From assembly GCF_003337235.1 (NCBI RefSeq), contig NZ_QPJC01000003.1, positions 99,724-163,723 of the forward strand: 64,000 nucleotides of DNA. The letters run 5' to 3'. The DNA comes from Halopolyspora algeriensis (GTDB taxonomy: Bacteria; Actinomycetota; Actinomycetes; Mycobacteriales; Pseudonocardiaceae). The notes below the pieces were generated by a model, which was not told the DNA's origin, ran no database searches, and saw only the letters and a program-made list of their open reading frames with translations. The position numbers and the translations under genes are program-made. Positions 16,621 to 26,232 of this stretch are shown here, piece after piece; position 1 is the stretch's first letter; each line of letters begins with the position of its first letter.

Positions 16621-17853
16621 CTATCGCGACCGTCCCGACGGGTTCGAATCCTGACCGAACTCGTCTCGACCGTTCTCGAGCTCGCTCACCATGCGTTGGA
16701 GATCGGCGAGCAGGTATCCGTAGATCGGGGACTTGCCGGATATGTCCAACCCGCTGCGGTCGGCCTGCTCGGCCAGGATTCGGCACCGCTTCTCGCTCAT
16801 CGCCACATCGCGTTCGAACTGCTCCCGTTCCCGGGCGTCGTGATCGTGCATCCACCCGGCATGGCGCAACCCCTGCGCACACCGGACGAATACTTTCGCG
16901 TAGCCGTCGAGGAACTCCCTCTGGTCCCGGTCGTAGATCTCGGACTCCTGCCCCACGTAGTTCAATCCCCGGGTGATGGACAGCAACTGGTCGTGGCAGC
17001 GCTGGAACATGTCGAACAGGGTCCGGCCACCGGAATAGGTTTCCGGCTGCCGCGTGAGCAGTCGTCGCGGATTGAACCGGCTGCTTTCGACGGCGTTCTC
17101 CAGAGCCTGAGAGGTCTGCTCGACCTGCCCGGACAGGTCCTGCGCCCGGCGGGTCCAGTCCTGCGTGCTTTCCGGCTCGGGCGCGCCCTGCCAGAGACGG
17201 CAGCCGATGTCGCCGATCAGATACCCCAGGGAATCGCCGAGGCTGTCCACCGCACGTTGGGCACTCCGGTACCGCGTCGGCGGGAACAGCACCATATTGA
17301 CCACGACCCCCACCGTGGCACCCAGCACCACCAGGCCGGCGATGATGAACACATCGATCGCCGCGTTTATCCCGGGACCGACTTGAGCGTAGGTCGCATA
17401 GGCGAACACGGCCGCCACCGACACCTGCGTTCCCTGACTGCCCAGGCGCCGCCAGAAACCGAGCAGCAGTGTGAACAGCACGAGCACCAGGAAGGTCAGC
17501 GGGTGGATGCCCAGCAGCGGTCCCAGCACAGCCGTGGCGGAGACGCCGATGCTCACGGCCAGCACGTAGTACCAGGACTGCTGCATCGAGAGCTGGATCG
17601 TCGACTGGACCATCAACAGGGCGGTGAAGGGGGCAAACGTCGCCGAGGGCGCCCCCAGCAGGTTGTTGGCCACGAACCACGCGATGGTCGCGGCGAGCGC
17701 GCTCTTGCCGATGAGCAGCAGGCGCTCACGCTCCGCACCCGGGAAGCGTGCCGCGCGCCGCACGTCGTCGACGAGGTTGCGCCCGCGACGGCGAAGGCGT
17801 TGCCGAAGACTCGCTTTGTCCGAGGAGCCGGTCCCGTCCCGAGTGGCCAACAT
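16621..17853 (-). CDS. FUSC/aromatic-acid-exporter-type membrane protein
   Basis: A 410-residue protein with about six membrane helices between residues 45 and 190 (LLIGKSALAATIAWFVANNL, then FAPFTALLMVQST and VLVLFTLLLGFWRRL) and a long soluble helical C-terminal half. The N-terminal block matches the FUSC/DUF939 type, thought to export aromatic or small organic compounds. ATG 17853 follows GGGAAGGGAAG; a longer frame upstream to 18033 lacks coding character. Confidence 0.75.
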   Translation of the reverse strand: MLATRDGTGSSDKASLRQRLRRRGRNLVDDVRRAARFPGAERERLLLIGKSALAATIAWFVANNLLGAPSATFAPFTALLMVQSTIQLSMQQSWYYVLAVSIGVSATAVLGPLLGIHPLTFLVLVLFTLLLGFWRRLGSQGTQVSVAAVFAYATYAQVGPGINAAIDVFIIAGLVVLGATVGVVVNMVLFPPTRYRSAQRAVDSLGDSLGYLIGDIGCRLWQGAPEPESTQDWTRRAQDLSGQVEQTSQALENAVESSRFNPRRLLTRQPETYSGGRTLFDMFQRCHDQLLSITRGLNYVGQESEIYDRDQREFLDGYAKVFVRCAQGLRHAGWMHDHDAREREQFERDVAMSEKRCRILAEQADRSGLDISGKSPIYGYLLADLQRMVSELENGRDEFGQDSNPSGRSR

Positions 17854-18223
17854 CTTCCCTTCCCGACTCGCACTCACCCCGCCGACGTGTCCGGAACTCG
17901 TTTCCGGGGCGTGGTGCGTGGGCTGCATCGACGTGGCATGGTTTCCGGCGCTTTCCGGCCACGGGCGAACCGGCGGACAGCGGCTTGCGAAACCGACCCA
18001 CCGGTGGTTCACCCCGTCGCTGCGGTGCATCACTTCGATGGTGGCGAGCCGATCGCGATCCCGCAGCCCGCGAGGGGCACAGTGCGATCCCTTTCACGAT
18101 CCGACGCGGAGATGCTCGAAACACTTCCCCGGCATCGGCACGTGGATGGTTAGCGCAAGCCCGACGCGGGCATTCCTGGGCCTGCGAAGTCGATGGTGCA
18201 GCCGTGCGAGATGGGGAGCGTCC
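17854..18223. other. Intergenic region without a supportable gene
   Basis: The 370 bases between the divergent FUSC-type gene and the small 18224 gene have no frame with coding character beyond antisense shadows. Both promoters should be here. No clear repeat or operator was seen. Confidence 0.4.
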
Positions 18224-18472
18224 ATGAGGATCGATGCCGAGGACTTGCGGGCGCTGCACTCGGCCGAGGCCGGCTCCGAGCTCGTCGTGTACGAGGGCAA
18301 GGTGGCCGTACGAGCGACCGCCGACCTCCAGGCCGGCGAGTATCCGGGAGCGCTGACGGTCGTGTCCCGCGACGACCTTCTCGACGAGATGAGCAGGCAC
18401 AACCTGACCGAGAACGACTTCGACAGCATCGCGGGCAGGCTCAACACCGCGATGACGAACCGCGGCGGGTGA
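18224..18472 (+). CDS. Hypothetical protein (82 residues)
   Basis: A small acidic protein (MRIDAEDLRALHSAEAGSEL, then GALTVVSRDDLLDEM) with a mixed alpha/beta look and no signal or membrane segment. The ATG follows GGGGAGCG. No family is recognised. It is followed by a stem-loop at 18579-18612, which could end its transcript. Confidence 0.5.
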   Translation: MRIDAEDLRALHSAEAGSELVVYEGKVAVRATADLQAGEYPGALTVVSRDDLLDEMSRHNLTENDFDSIAGRLNTAMTNRGG

Positions 18473-18578
18473 GCGAGTCCCCGGCCGGTTCCGGATGAGC
18501 GTCCCCGTCCTGTGCTCGACGGGGTATCGAAGCCCGGCGCCCCACAGGCGTCCGGGGACACGCTGGTGCTGAAAGGTC

Positions 18579-18612
18579 GGCCTCGTCGGCTGCGAATTCA
18601 ACCGACGAGGCC
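18579..18612. terminator. 11-bp perfect stem-loop, probable terminator
   Basis: GGCCTCGTCGG (18579-18589) pairs perfectly with CCGACGAGGCC (18602-18612) across a 12-base loop. There is no U-tract, as is common in actinomycete terminators. The remainder of 18473-18891 holds no supportable gene; the promoter of the MFS gene is expected in its last 100 bases. Confidence 0.5.
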
Positions 18613-18891
18613 TTGATGGATCCGGTACCCGGGCACCGAAACCACCCACACCAGGGTTCCCTTCCTGCTGCGATGCACACCTGCGGATGTTCCGCGAAGC
18701 TTTGCGCGTCGAAGATCCGGGGTGCTGCCATGGCCTCCCGCTGCACGCCGACAGCGGACGCCCTCTTGTCGCCTCGCGGGCGAGCCACTACCGTGCTGGA
18801 AAACTTACAGCGTTAGTTACTTGCGCCACAGCACAGGATCTCCTGCACGCGCAATCCGTCCCCGCTTCCCCGACCCGAAGGGTGCGTCGAG

Positions 18892-20229
18892 ATGGCCAGC
18901 ACTACGGCGTCCAGCTCACGGCGCGTGGCATTCGCCAGCCTCATCGGCACGACCATCGAGTGGTACGACTTCTTCATCTACGGCACCGCCGCCGCACTGC
19001 TGTTCGATCAGCTCTTCTTTCCCACCTTCGACCCCGTCGTCGGCACCCTGGCCGCGTTCGCCTCGTTCGCCATCGGTTTCATCGCGCGCCCGCTCGGCGG
19101 TGTCGTGTTCTCGCACTTCGGGGACAAGGTCGGCCGCAAACCCATGCTGATCTGGTCACTGACCCTGATGGGTACGGCAACACTGCTCATGGGTTTCCTG
19201 CCCACGTACGACACCATTGGGGCATGGGCGCCGTTGCTGCTCATCGCCCTGCGGTTCGCTCAGGGCATCGGCGTCGGCGGCGAATGGGGCGGTGCCGCGC
19301 TGATGGCCGTCGAACACGCCCCCGGTAACCGGCGTGGCTTCTACGGGGCGTGGCCGCAGGTCGGCGTACCCGCGGGTCTGCTGCTGGGCAACGTGACCTT
19401 CTCGATCATCTCCGCAAGCGTCACCGACGATCAGTTCGCGGCATGGGGATGGCGGATCCCGTTCCTGCTCAGTGCGCTTCTGATCATGCTCGGCTTCGTC
19501 ATCCGGCTCAAGATCAGCGAGAGCCCGGTGTTCGAGAAGACCATGCAGGACAAGAAGAAGGCCCGCATGCCGGTCCTGGAAGCCCTGCGCACGCACCCGA
19601 AGACCATCGCGCTGGCCACCGGGACCTTCCTCGGAACCCACGCGACCTTCTACATCGGCAGCACCTGGATCGTCGCCTACACCACCGAGTCGCTGAACTA
19701 CGACCGCACCACCATCCTCAACGCCAACTCGTTTCTGAGCTTCGTCGACATACCGCTGATGCTCGCGTTCGGCCTGCTGTCGGACCACATCGGACGGCGC
19801 AGGATGTTCCTCACCGGGATGGGCGTGCTCGGCCTGTTCGCCGTACCCTACTTCCTGCTGGTGGACACCGGCTCCATCATGCTGTTCCTGCTCGGGGGCA
19901 TGGTGGTCCAGGCCTGCCGGACCTCGGTATACGGGCCCCAGTCGGCGTACTTCTCCGAGTTGTTCAGCACCCGGCTGCGCTACAGCGGGATCTCGGTGAG
20001 CTACCAGCTCGCCTCGATTCTCGGCGGTGGCATCGCCCCCATGATCTGCACCGCGCTGTACGCCTGGACGGGCTCGTCCCTGTCGATCGCCGCCTATGTC
20101 ATCGCACTGGCCGTGATCTCGTTCACCTCCAGCTACCTGCTGAGCGAGACCTACCGCAAGGACCTCGTCGACGAACAACCGGGCGCATCGGCAACGCTGA
20201 CGGAAGGGTCAGGGGCGGCACGCACGTAG
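18892..20229 (+). CDS. MHS-type MFS transporter (organic acid:proton symporter)
   Basis: A 445-residue, 12-helix protein of the metabolite:H+ symporter branch of MFS (ShiA/KgtP/ProP relatives). Typical marks are FASLIGTTIEWYDFFIYGTA at the N-terminus, FASFAIGFIARPLGGVVF, the loop motif HFGDKVGRKPML, and RFAQGIGVGGEWGGAAL in helix 4. Substrates of this branch are carboxylates, shikimate or betaines; the exact one cannot be read from sequence. No operon partner is present, and a 38-bp palindrome follows as terminator. Confidence 0.85.
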   Translation: MASTTASSSRRVAFASLIGTTIEWYDFFIYGTAAALLFDQLFFPTFDPVVGTLAAFASFAIGFIARPLGGVVFSHFGDKVGRKPMLIWSLTLMGTATLLMGFLPTYDTIGAWAPLLLIALRFAQGIGVGGEWGGAALMAVEHAPGNRRGFYGAWPQVGVPAGLLLGNVTFSIISASVTDDQFAAWGWRIPFLLSALLIMLGFVIRLKISESPVFEKTMQDKKKARMPVLEALRTHPKTIALATGTFLGTHATFYIGSTWIVAYTTESLNYDRTTILNANSFLSFVDIPLMLAFGLLSDHIGRRRMFLTGMGVLGLFAVPYFLLVDTGSIMLFLLGGMVVQACRTSVYGPQSAYFSELFSTRLRYSGISVSYQLASILGGGIAPMICTALYAWTGSSLSIAAYVIALAVISFTSSYLLSETYRKDLVDEQPGASATLTEGSGAART

Positions 20230-20253
20230 CTGCGTGGTCTCAACGTTCCTCCA

Positions 20254-20291
20254 GTGTCTGCGGCCGGGGTGCGCACCCCGGCCGCAGACAC
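20254..20291 (+). terminator. 38-bp perfect palindrome, terminator of the MFS gene
   Basis: Two 19-base arms, beginning GTGTCTGCGG and ending CCGCAGACAC, pair without mismatch around a GTGC/GCAC centre. It starts 24 bases after the MFS stop. There is no U-tract, which fits the long GC-rich hairpins that end transcripts in actinomycetes. Confidence 0.7.
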
Positions 20292-20351
20292 GTGGCCTCC
20301 CGCATCGCTTTCCATGCCGGCCGTGGTGCTACTCCTGACAGCATTCATGGC

Positions 20352-20578
20352 ATGAGATTGAGTGTGAGCCTGGCCGACGAGGACGTCGTCTTCGTCGACG
20401 ACTACGCCTCCCGGACCGGCGCCCCTCGAGGTCGGCGGTCCGGGAGGCGATCAAGCTGCTGCGCAATGCCGAACTGGAACAGGACTGCACCGCCGCATGG
20501 GCGGAGTGGGAGGAGAGCACGGACGCCGACCTCTGGGACACGGCCACTTCCGACGGAATCACCGATGCACCGCGGTGA
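20352..20578 (+). pseudogene. Frameshifted MazE-like antitoxin
   Basis: From ATG 20352 the frame reads MRLSVSLADEDVVFVDDYA, a ribbon-helix-helix start. At about 20427 one C is missing in GCCCCTCGAGG, after which the next frame continues SAAVREAIKLLRNAEL and ends DAPR at 20578. Restoring one base gives a normal antitoxin of about 75 residues. It overlaps the equally damaged toxin downstream, so the pair is dead. Confidence 0.65.
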
Positions 20579-20680
20579 CCTCTACTGGGCAGTCGACCGA
20601 CTCCACCGGCGGATTGGAGCACTGCCTCAGGACATCATCGACACACTCGACAGCGCCCTACACCTGCACCTGGACCTTGA
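20565..20680 (+). pseudogene. Internally deleted MazF-like toxin
   Basis: MHRGDLYWA is a MazF N-terminus. It is joined directly to RIGALPQDIIDTLDSALHLH, which is a MazF C-terminal helix. The roughly 80 residues between them, including the ribonuclease core, are gone. It begins inside the end of the frameshifted antitoxin, as in an intact mazEF pair, and runs up to the ctaB stop. Confidence 0.6.
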
Positions 20681-20684
20681 GCGG

Positions 20685-21620
20685 TTACCCCAGCACGGGA
20701 AGGCCGACGGCGGCGTCCACGGCGATCGCCACGAACAGCACCGTGAGATAGCTGTTCGACAGGTGGAACAGCTTCATCGGATTGATGCCCTCACCACGAC
20801 GCACAGCCGCGTGCAGCCGCTGCGCCACGATCAGGAACACCGCTCCCGTCGCGACCGCGCAGGCGACGTAGATCCAGCTCGTCACGGGAACGAGCAGCAG
20901 TGTGCAGGCCACGGTCGCCCACGAGTAGGCGAGGATGCGGGCGGAGACCTGGCGGGCCGTGGCGACCACGGGCAGCATCGGTACCCCGGCGCGCTCGTAG
21001 TCGTCGCGGTACTTCATCGCCAGCGACCAGAAGTGCGGCGGCGTCCACAGGAACACCACGCCGAACATCACCAGAGCGGGCCATTCGACCGTGCCCGTAA
21101 CAGCCGCCCAGCCGACCACGACGGGCATGCAGCCCGCGGCTCCGCCCCACACGATGTTCTGCGAGGTGCGGCGCTTGAGCACCAGGGTGTAGACGAACAC
21201 GTAGAACAGGGTCGCCGCCAGTGCCAGCACGGCCGCGAGCAGGTTCGCACCGAGGGTGAGCACGGCGAAGGACAGGACGCTCAGCGCGATCCCGAAGATC
21301 AGCGCATTGCGACGCGGTACCCGGTACCTGACCAGCGGGCGCGATTTCGTGCGGTCCATCACCGAATCGATGTCGGAATCGGCGACGCAGTTCAGCGCGT
21401 TGGAGCTGCCCGCCGCCATCGCGCCGCCGAGCAGCGTCAACAGCACCACGACCGGTGACGGGATACCGCGTTCGGCGAGGAACATCGCGGGGATCGTGGT
21501 CACGAGCAAGAGCTCGATCACGCGCGGTTTGGTCAGCGCCAGGTACGCGCCGAGCACGTCGCGCAGCCCGCTGTTGCGCCCGGGGGCCGTGGAATTCGTC
21601 TCGTGCATGGCCGCCGTCAT
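20685..21620 (-). CDS. ctaB: Heme O synthase (protoheme IX farnesyltransferase)
   Basis: Transfers a farnesyl group to heme B to make heme O for cytochrome oxidase. This is a 311-residue UbiA-superfamily membrane protein with about nine helices. The first aspartate-rich site is [20 protein letters not shown] and the second is [27 protein letters not shown] precedes the second. ATG 21620 overlaps the stop of the upstream DUF3817 gene (ATGA), so the two are coupled. A transketolase gene is often next to ctaB in actinomycetes; here a decayed MazEF pair lies downstream. Confidence 0.9.
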   Translation of the reverse strand: MTAAMHETNSTAPGRNSGLRDVLGAYLALTKPRVIELLLVTTIPAMFLAERGIPSPVVVLLTLLGGAMAAGSSNALNCVADSDIDSVMDRTKSRPLVRYRVPRRNALIFGIALSVLSFAVLTLGANLLAAVLALAATLFYVFVYTLVLKRRTSQNIVWGGAAGCMPVVVGWAAVTGTVEWPALVMFGVVFLWTPPHFWSLAMKYRDDYERAGVPMLPVVATARQVSARILAYSWATVACTLLLVPVTSWIYVACAVATGAVFLIVAQRLHAAVRRGEGINPMKLFHLSNSYLTVLFVAIAVDAAVGLPVLG

Positions 21621-22024
21621 GATTGTGCCGACCGAGCACCGTCGGTGGCGGTATCGCCCCCGGTGTTCCTCTCCCCGGAGTTGCCGCGCCCGTCCCCCGG
21701 CGGCCGGGCGTGGAACCACTGCACCACCTTGCGCTCGGCGAAGAAAGCACCGAAGGGAACGGTGCCCGCGAGCAGGACCAGCAGCATGCTCACGGCCGAT
21801 ATCCCCAGCATCCTGGTGATCAACAGAGCCACCACGAGATAGAGCATGTAGAGCCAACCGTGCGCGATGCCGATCGCGGTGGTCCAGGCCTCCCCGGATT
21901 GCTGGATGGCGCTGCCGTCCGGCCAGCCGTACTTGAGTATCACAGCCACGCACAGCCCGATCAGCAGGATCGCTGTCACGTAGGCCATGACCCGGTAGAA
22001 GGTCAGCAGAACACTCGGCTTCAC
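21617..22024 (-). CDS. DUF3817 integral membrane protein
   Basis: A 135-residue protein with three or four helices: [20 protein letters not shown], then [19 protein letters not shown] and [20 protein letters not shown]. The histidine in the second block and FAERKV are typical of the family, which often sits beside heme or respiratory genes. GTG 22024 follows GAGGGAG. It is coupled to ctaB by a 4-base overlap. A second member of the same family is at 58964-59323. The 22025-22317 gap shows no gene. Confidence 0.75.
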   Translation of the reverse strand: MKPSVLLTFYRVMAYVTAILLIGLCVAVILKYGWPDGSAIQQSGEAWTTAIGIAHGWLYMLYLVVALLITRMLGISAVSMLLVLLAGTVPFGAFFAERKVVQWFHARPPGDGRGNSGERNTGGDTATDGARSAQS

Positions 22025-22317
22025 GACAACTCCCTCAATCCCGCCTCGTGTCTCCCAACACCCTCGGCGCGTCGGCGACGGCGGACCGGTCGCAGGATCG
22101 CGGCGGCCTCGTGGGCGGGAGGGCCACCGCGAGTGCCCATTCCACCAAACCGTACGCCACCCGTCGCGCGCGCTTGCGCCGACCTGAGCCGGTAGTGATG
22201 CCGCCCACGTCACGAGCCGGACGCATCCGGCAGCGGGCGCTCCACCCGTACGGGCGGGGCCGGTCGCCCGAACCGGGGCGGCACCGGGATCACCGGACCA
22301 CCCGTCCCGCTGCTGCG

Positions 22318-23466
22318 CTACTTCGCCACGGGAGCGCCGGGGAGTCGGTAAGCCTGGGCGATCAACTCGTAGGAACGCAGCTTGGCCTGCCGGTCGTGGA
22401 GATTGGCCGTGATCATCAGTTCGTCCACGCCGGTACGGTCGCGCAATTCGTCGAGCTCGGTCCGCACCGTCGCCGCCGAGCCGTACACGACATCGGACAG
22501 CCAGTTGTCGATGAAGGCCTGTTCACGCTCGGTGTAGGGGTACTCGGCGGCTTCCTCCGGGCTGGGCATCCGGCCCGGATTGCCCATCCGCAACCGCAGC
22601 ATGCTCAGCGCGATGGGGCGGGCGAGCTCCAGTGCCTCTTCGTCGGTGTCGGCCGCGATGACCTGGACTCCGATCTTCGCGTACGGCTCGTCGAGCACCG
22701 AGGACGGCTGGAACGAATCGCGGTACAGCTTCAGTGCGGGCATCGTGTTGGCGGAGCTGAAGTGGTGGGCGAAGGAGAACGGCAGCCCCAGTGCTCCCGC
22801 GACCTGAGCACTGAATCCGCTGGAGCCGAGCAGCCACACCGGCGGGGCGGGGCCGTTCGGAATCGCATGCACATCGGCGTAGGGGTGATCGGCCGGAAAC
22901 CCGTTGCCGAGAAAGGCGATCAGTTCACCGAGCTGCTGCGGGAAGTCGTCGGCCGACAGCGGCCCTGTGGTGCGGCGCAGCGCGCGTGCCGTGCCCTGGT
23001 CGGTTCCGGGGGCACGGCCGAGTCCCAGGTCGATGCGGTCCGGATACAACGACTGCAGGGTCCCGAACTGTTCGGCCACCGCCAGCGGAGCATGGTTGGG
23101 CAGCATCACCCCGCCCGAACCGAGCCTCAGGGTATTGGTGGCACTGGCGAGATGGGCGATCAGCACGGCCGGCGAAGAACTGGCGATACCGGGCATGCCG
23201 TGGTGTTCGGCCACCCAGAAGCGGTGGTATCCCCAGCGTTCGGCGCTGCGAGCCAGTTCGGTGGTCGTGCTCAGCGCATGCCCCGGCGTGGTTTCCGTGC
23301 CCACCGGAGCGAGATCCAGCACCGACAGGGGCACCGGCGAGTCCCCTCGGGCAATCCCCCGGATCGGATGCGGTTCCGGTTCGGGCGGCTGCACGTGGCT
23401 CAGTTCGGTGCGCTCCGGGTTGGCAACGGTGTCCTCCATCGGTGGGTACAACCCGTTGACCGGCAC
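22318..23466 (-). CDS. Luciferase-like (LLM) flavin-dependent monooxygenase
   Basis: A 382-residue TIM-barrel protein of the bacterial luciferase-like family, group with [11 protein letters not shown] at the start of the barrel. Further marks are [47 protein letters not shown] and [15 protein letters not shown]. These enzymes oxidise substrates with reduced flavin and oxygen. Its start lies 15 bases after the stop of the siderophore-type acetyltransferase gene, so it is in the same iron-box operon and may hydroxylate or otherwise process a siderophore-related compound; that role is inference. An internal ATG at 23436 is an alternative start. Confidence 0.8.
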   Translation of the reverse strand: MPVNGLYPPMEDTVANPERTELSHVQPPEPEPHPIRGIARGDSPVPLSVLDLAPVGTETTPGHALSTTTELARSAERWGYHRFWVAEHHGMPGIASSSPAVLIAHLASATNTLRLGSGGVMLPNHAPLAVAEQFGTLQSLYPDRIDLGLGRAPGTDQGTARALRRTTGPLSADDFPQQLGELIAFLGNGFPADHPYADVHAIPNGPAPPVWLLGSSGFSAQVAGALGLPFSFAHHFSSANTMPALKLYRDSFQPSSVLDEPYAKIGVQVIAADTDEEALELARPIALSMLRLRMGNPGRMPSPEEAAEYPYTEREQAFIDNWLSDVVYGSAATVRTELDELRDRTGVDELMITANLHDRQAKLRSYELIAQAYRLPGAPVAK

Positions 23467-23481
23467 GGTTGTTCCCCCTCG

Positions 23482-24897
23482 TCAGCGCGAGTACACCATC
23501 AGCGCCGAGTTCTTCGTGGGCAGCCCGACATCGCGCTCGCGGATGTAACCGGCTTTGCCGAACGCGCCGATCGAGGCCGGATTGTGGAGGTTCGGCTCGG
23601 CGACCACTCTGCGGCATTCGGGATCGGCGGCCAGCAGTCCCCGGGCGAGAGCCCGCAGCAGCGAGGAACCCAGTCCCCGCCCGGCCTGGTCGGGATCGCC
23701 GATCGCGATATGCACGCCGAGGTCGTGGGGGTGGAACGGGTAGCAACCGGCGAGGGTGTCCCGCACGACCCGGTAAAGCTCCACATAGGCCACCGGACGT
23801 CCCCCTCTGCTGACGAGGCAGGGCAGCGAGTGCTCACCGCCGAGCTGGGTGGCCAGCTCCCGGTGCCACTGCGCATGCGACCACGCCTGCTGCCAGTGGG
23901 TCGCGACATGCTCGGTGTTCATCCACGCATGCACCAGCGCCACGTCCGGCCCGCCGTCGTCACCGGTCACTTCGACCGCGCGCAGCGACCAGTCCTCTCC
24001 CGGCGCCGGCACCGGCACGCCCGGCACTCGTGGCCCGGTGGCTTCTCGCGCACAGAGGGGGTTGGGGATTTCGTGGAACACGGGGACGACCCGCACCGCG
24101 CCCGAGGCATCGCGATAGCGCAGCCCGGCCCCGTTCAAGCCTCCGAGATCGGTCACCGTCGGCCTGTTCAGCCAGCGCCGTGCCAGTCGGCTCGTCTCCG
24201 GATGCTCCAGCTGCTGCAGCCGGCGGGACAGCAACCGGAGCAGGTCCGTCTCGTCGGCCACGCCGTACCTGCCGAGCAGCCCTACCACCGCCAGGGGACC
24301 TCTCGTCAGCAGCGACGCCGTGGCTGCCTCCTCCGAGAGGTGGGCACCGCCCGATGCCGGGAGCAGTTCAGCGGCCACATACCCGTCCAGCCAGTTCTCG
24401 AACTCGGTGAGACCGGTGATCGTGTCGAGAAGTCGCGGTGGGTGCTCCGCGCGTTCCTTGAGCAGTTCGTGGAACGCGGCGCTGCGGGCGCAAGGGCCGA
24501 CCGGGTCGAGGTCCCGGTCGGGTTCGACCAGGGCATGTCGCATCCACTCCGCCAGCGATCCGGCGCCCGCAGCGTTGATCGCGGCGTCCTCGCCCTCACG
24601 CGCCCGCGCATCCGCCGAGATCGCCGCCGACAGCGCACTCGGGTCGGCAGGCATGCCCGCAGCGTCGTCTTCGCTCTCGGCCGTGTGAATCGGCCCGAAG
24701 CGATGCGCACCGGTCGGCGAGTGCGAACGGATCTCGGTACGCACCTCCAGTGGGCCGATGCGCACCCGCAGCGGTCCGGGCGATGTCGGGGTGTGCGTCT
24801 CGCTCAACCATCGCCGCAGCAGCGCCGAGCAGCGCCGGTGCTCCACCGTCGCATCGCCGGTTCCGTCGGCTGTCACGCCGTTCACTCCCACAGGCAT
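23482..24897 (-). CDS. Siderophore-biosynthesis-type GNAT acetyltransferase with N-terminal extension
   Basis: A 471-residue protein. The C-terminal 180 residues form a GNAT domain of the IucB/RhbD/MbtK type (DVALVHAWMNTEHVATHWQQ, then HIAIGDPDQAGRGLGSSLL as the acetyl-CoA loop and VVAEPNLHNPASIGAFGKAG). These enzymes acylate hydroxylysine-type amines in hydroxamate siderophores. The N-terminal 270 residues resemble the front part of an IucA/IucC synthetase, but the catalytic core expected there is not evident. The ATG at 24897 lies 12 bases from an iron box, which implies repression by iron. First gene of a two-gene operon. Confidence 0.7.
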   Translation of the reverse strand: MPVGVNGVTADGTGDATVEHRRCSALLRRWLSETHTPTSPGPLRVRIGPLEVRTEIRSHSPTGAHRFGPIHTAESEDDAAGMPADPSALSAAISADARAREGEDAAINAAGAGSLAEWMRHALVEPDRDLDPVGPCARSAAFHELLKERAEHPPRLLDTITGLTEFENWLDGYVAAELLPASGGAHLSEEAATASLLTRGPLAVVGLLGRYGVADETDLLRLLSRRLQQLEHPETSRLARRWLNRPTVTDLGGLNGAGLRYRDASGAVRVVPVFHEIPNPLCAREATGPRVPGVPVPAPGEDWSLRAVEVTGDDGGPDVALVHAWMNTEHVATHWQQAWSHAQWHRELATQLGGEHSLPCLVSRGGRPVAYVELYRVVRDTLAGCYPFHPHDLGVHIAIGDPDQAGRGLGSSLLRALARGLLAADPECRRVVAEPNLHNPASIGAFGKAGYIRERDVGLPTKNSALMVYSR

Positions 24898-24908
24898 ATC
24901 ACGACCGA

Positions 24909-24927
24909 AAAGCCAAGGCTAACCTAA
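24909..24927 (-). promoter_or_regulatory. IdeR/DmdR-type iron box
   Basis: On the minus strand the 19 bases begin TTAGGTTAGCCT, matching the IdeR/DmdR consensus TTAGGTTAGSCTAACCTAA at about 14 positions, with a perfect left half and a weaker right half. It sits 12 bases before the start of the acetyltransferase gene, where a bound repressor would cover the promoter. Confidence 0.65.
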
Positions 24928-25196
24928 CCCGCGGAGCGATTGCTCGCCCTCCGGGCACCGCGGCGAGGCGCGCTGCCACGCGCGGCGAGCACGGTGCGGT
25001 GCGCCCGCAGCGGGAAAGGCGGTCGACCGGCAGCCGAATTCTTTTCACTTCGCAAGAATCCGACGCCGGCGGTGATCATACGTTGGAGTGATTTCTGCCG
25101 ACCCGCCCCGCGATCGGCACAGATTCGAATCGCGGCCTTCCCCGGCGGTGCATACGATCTCCGGCAACATCGTGCCGAAGAGAAATGCGGTGGGCT

Positions 25197-26228
25197 ATGA
25201 ACGACGAAACCGTCGTACCCCTGCGTCCGGGGTTCGACAACGAGTTCCGGGGATTCAACCGCAAACAGGTCCTCGAGCACATCGAATTGCTCGAAGATCA
25301 GGTCAAGATGTTGACCACCGACCGCGACGAGGCGATGCGGCTCAACGAGGACCAGCGTCGCATCACCGACGAAACGCGACATCGCCTCGAAACGACCATG
25401 ACCGAACTGAGGCGGATCGAGACCTCCGAAACCGGCCTGCCCCACGCCACCCGGCGTATGCAGAACATGCTCATGATGGCCGACGAGGAAGCCAATGCGA
25501 TCCGCGAGAACGCCCGGCGGGACGCCGAGACCATCCGGGGCACGGCCAGCACCGAAGCCGAACAGACCCGCAATGAGGCCGAAGCCAGAGCCGAAGCGCT
25601 CCGGCAGGAGTGCGCCGAATTGATCAACGATCTCGAGCAACAGCGCGCCCATTTGGCGGAACAGCGCTCCCAGCAGATGTCCGAGATCGATTCACAGCGC
25701 GAGGAAATGCACCGCGCGTCCCGCGAAAAGTACGAAGAAGCCATGACGGCGGCGCATCGCGATGCCACCGAACTCCTGCACCAGACCCAACAGCGGTGTC
25801 AGGAAATGGAGGCCGCCTCCGAGGCGTATCACGCGAGCGTGGTGGAGGACATCGAGGCGCGGGCGACCAAACTGGACGAATTCCGCCGGCGCATCCTCGA
25901 GACCCTCGGCGCGATGCACGAATTCGCCGGGACCAACCACGCGGTGGTCGTGCAACTGGCCGTGCCCGGCCTCTCCGCGGCTTCCGATCAGCAATCCTCC
26001 GGGGACCGGTCCCACGACTCCACCGCGGAATCCGCCGACAGGAGCGGGGGGCGTGTGCACATCCCGGTCCAGGCCGGTTACGACGGTGCACAGGGCGGCC
26101 ACGGGCAATTGCCGGTGAGCGCAGTGGTCGACGACGACATCGTCGGCGAGGACATCCCCGTGAGTACCACGTCCCGGACACACTCCGGTATGGGGCACTC
26201 CGTACGCCCCGCAGAGCAGAGAAGCTGA
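25197..26228 (+). CDS. DivIVA-like coiled-coil protein 1
   Basis: A 343-residue soluble protein. Residues 1-45 hold a DivIVA-type N-terminal domain (VPLRPGFDNEFRGFNRKQVL, then EHIELLEDQVK). A continuous coiled coil follows to about residue 240, with many Glu/Arg/Gln heptads, and then a disordered Ser/Gly/Val tail. DivIVA proteins sit at curved membranes and recruit growth and division machinery at hyphal tips. The 27306-28253 product shares the same N-terminus and coil. ATG 25197 is chosen over ATG 25185 because the paralog starts at the same point. The stop is 4 bases before the next gene. Confidence 0.75.
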   Translation: MNDETVVPLRPGFDNEFRGFNRKQVLEHIELLEDQVKMLTTDRDEAMRLNEDQRRITDETRHRLETTMTELRRIETSETGLPHATRRMQNMLMMADEEANAIRENARRDAETIRGTASTEAEQTRNEAEARAEALRQECAELINDLEQQRAHLAEQRSQQMSEIDSQREEMHRASREKYEEAMTAAHRDATELLHQTQQRCQEMEAASEAYHASVVEDIEARATKLDEFRRRILETLGAMHEFAGTNHAVVVQLAVPGLSAASDQQSSGDRSHDSTAESADRSGGRVHIPVQAGYDGAQGGHGQLPVSAVVDDDIVGEDIPVSTTSRTHSGMGHSVRPAEQRS

Positions 26229-26232
26229 TCCG

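Noticed and set aside
16638-16655. GGTTCGAATCCTG, resembling a tRNA T-arm, near the FUSC-type gene end
   Set aside because: It is the coding sequence of that protein's last residues; no acceptor or anticodon arms can be drawn around it.
22048-24927. 959-codon plus-strand frame over the iron-box operon
   Set aside because: Antisense to two well-supported genes; codon use and composition are those of a shadow.
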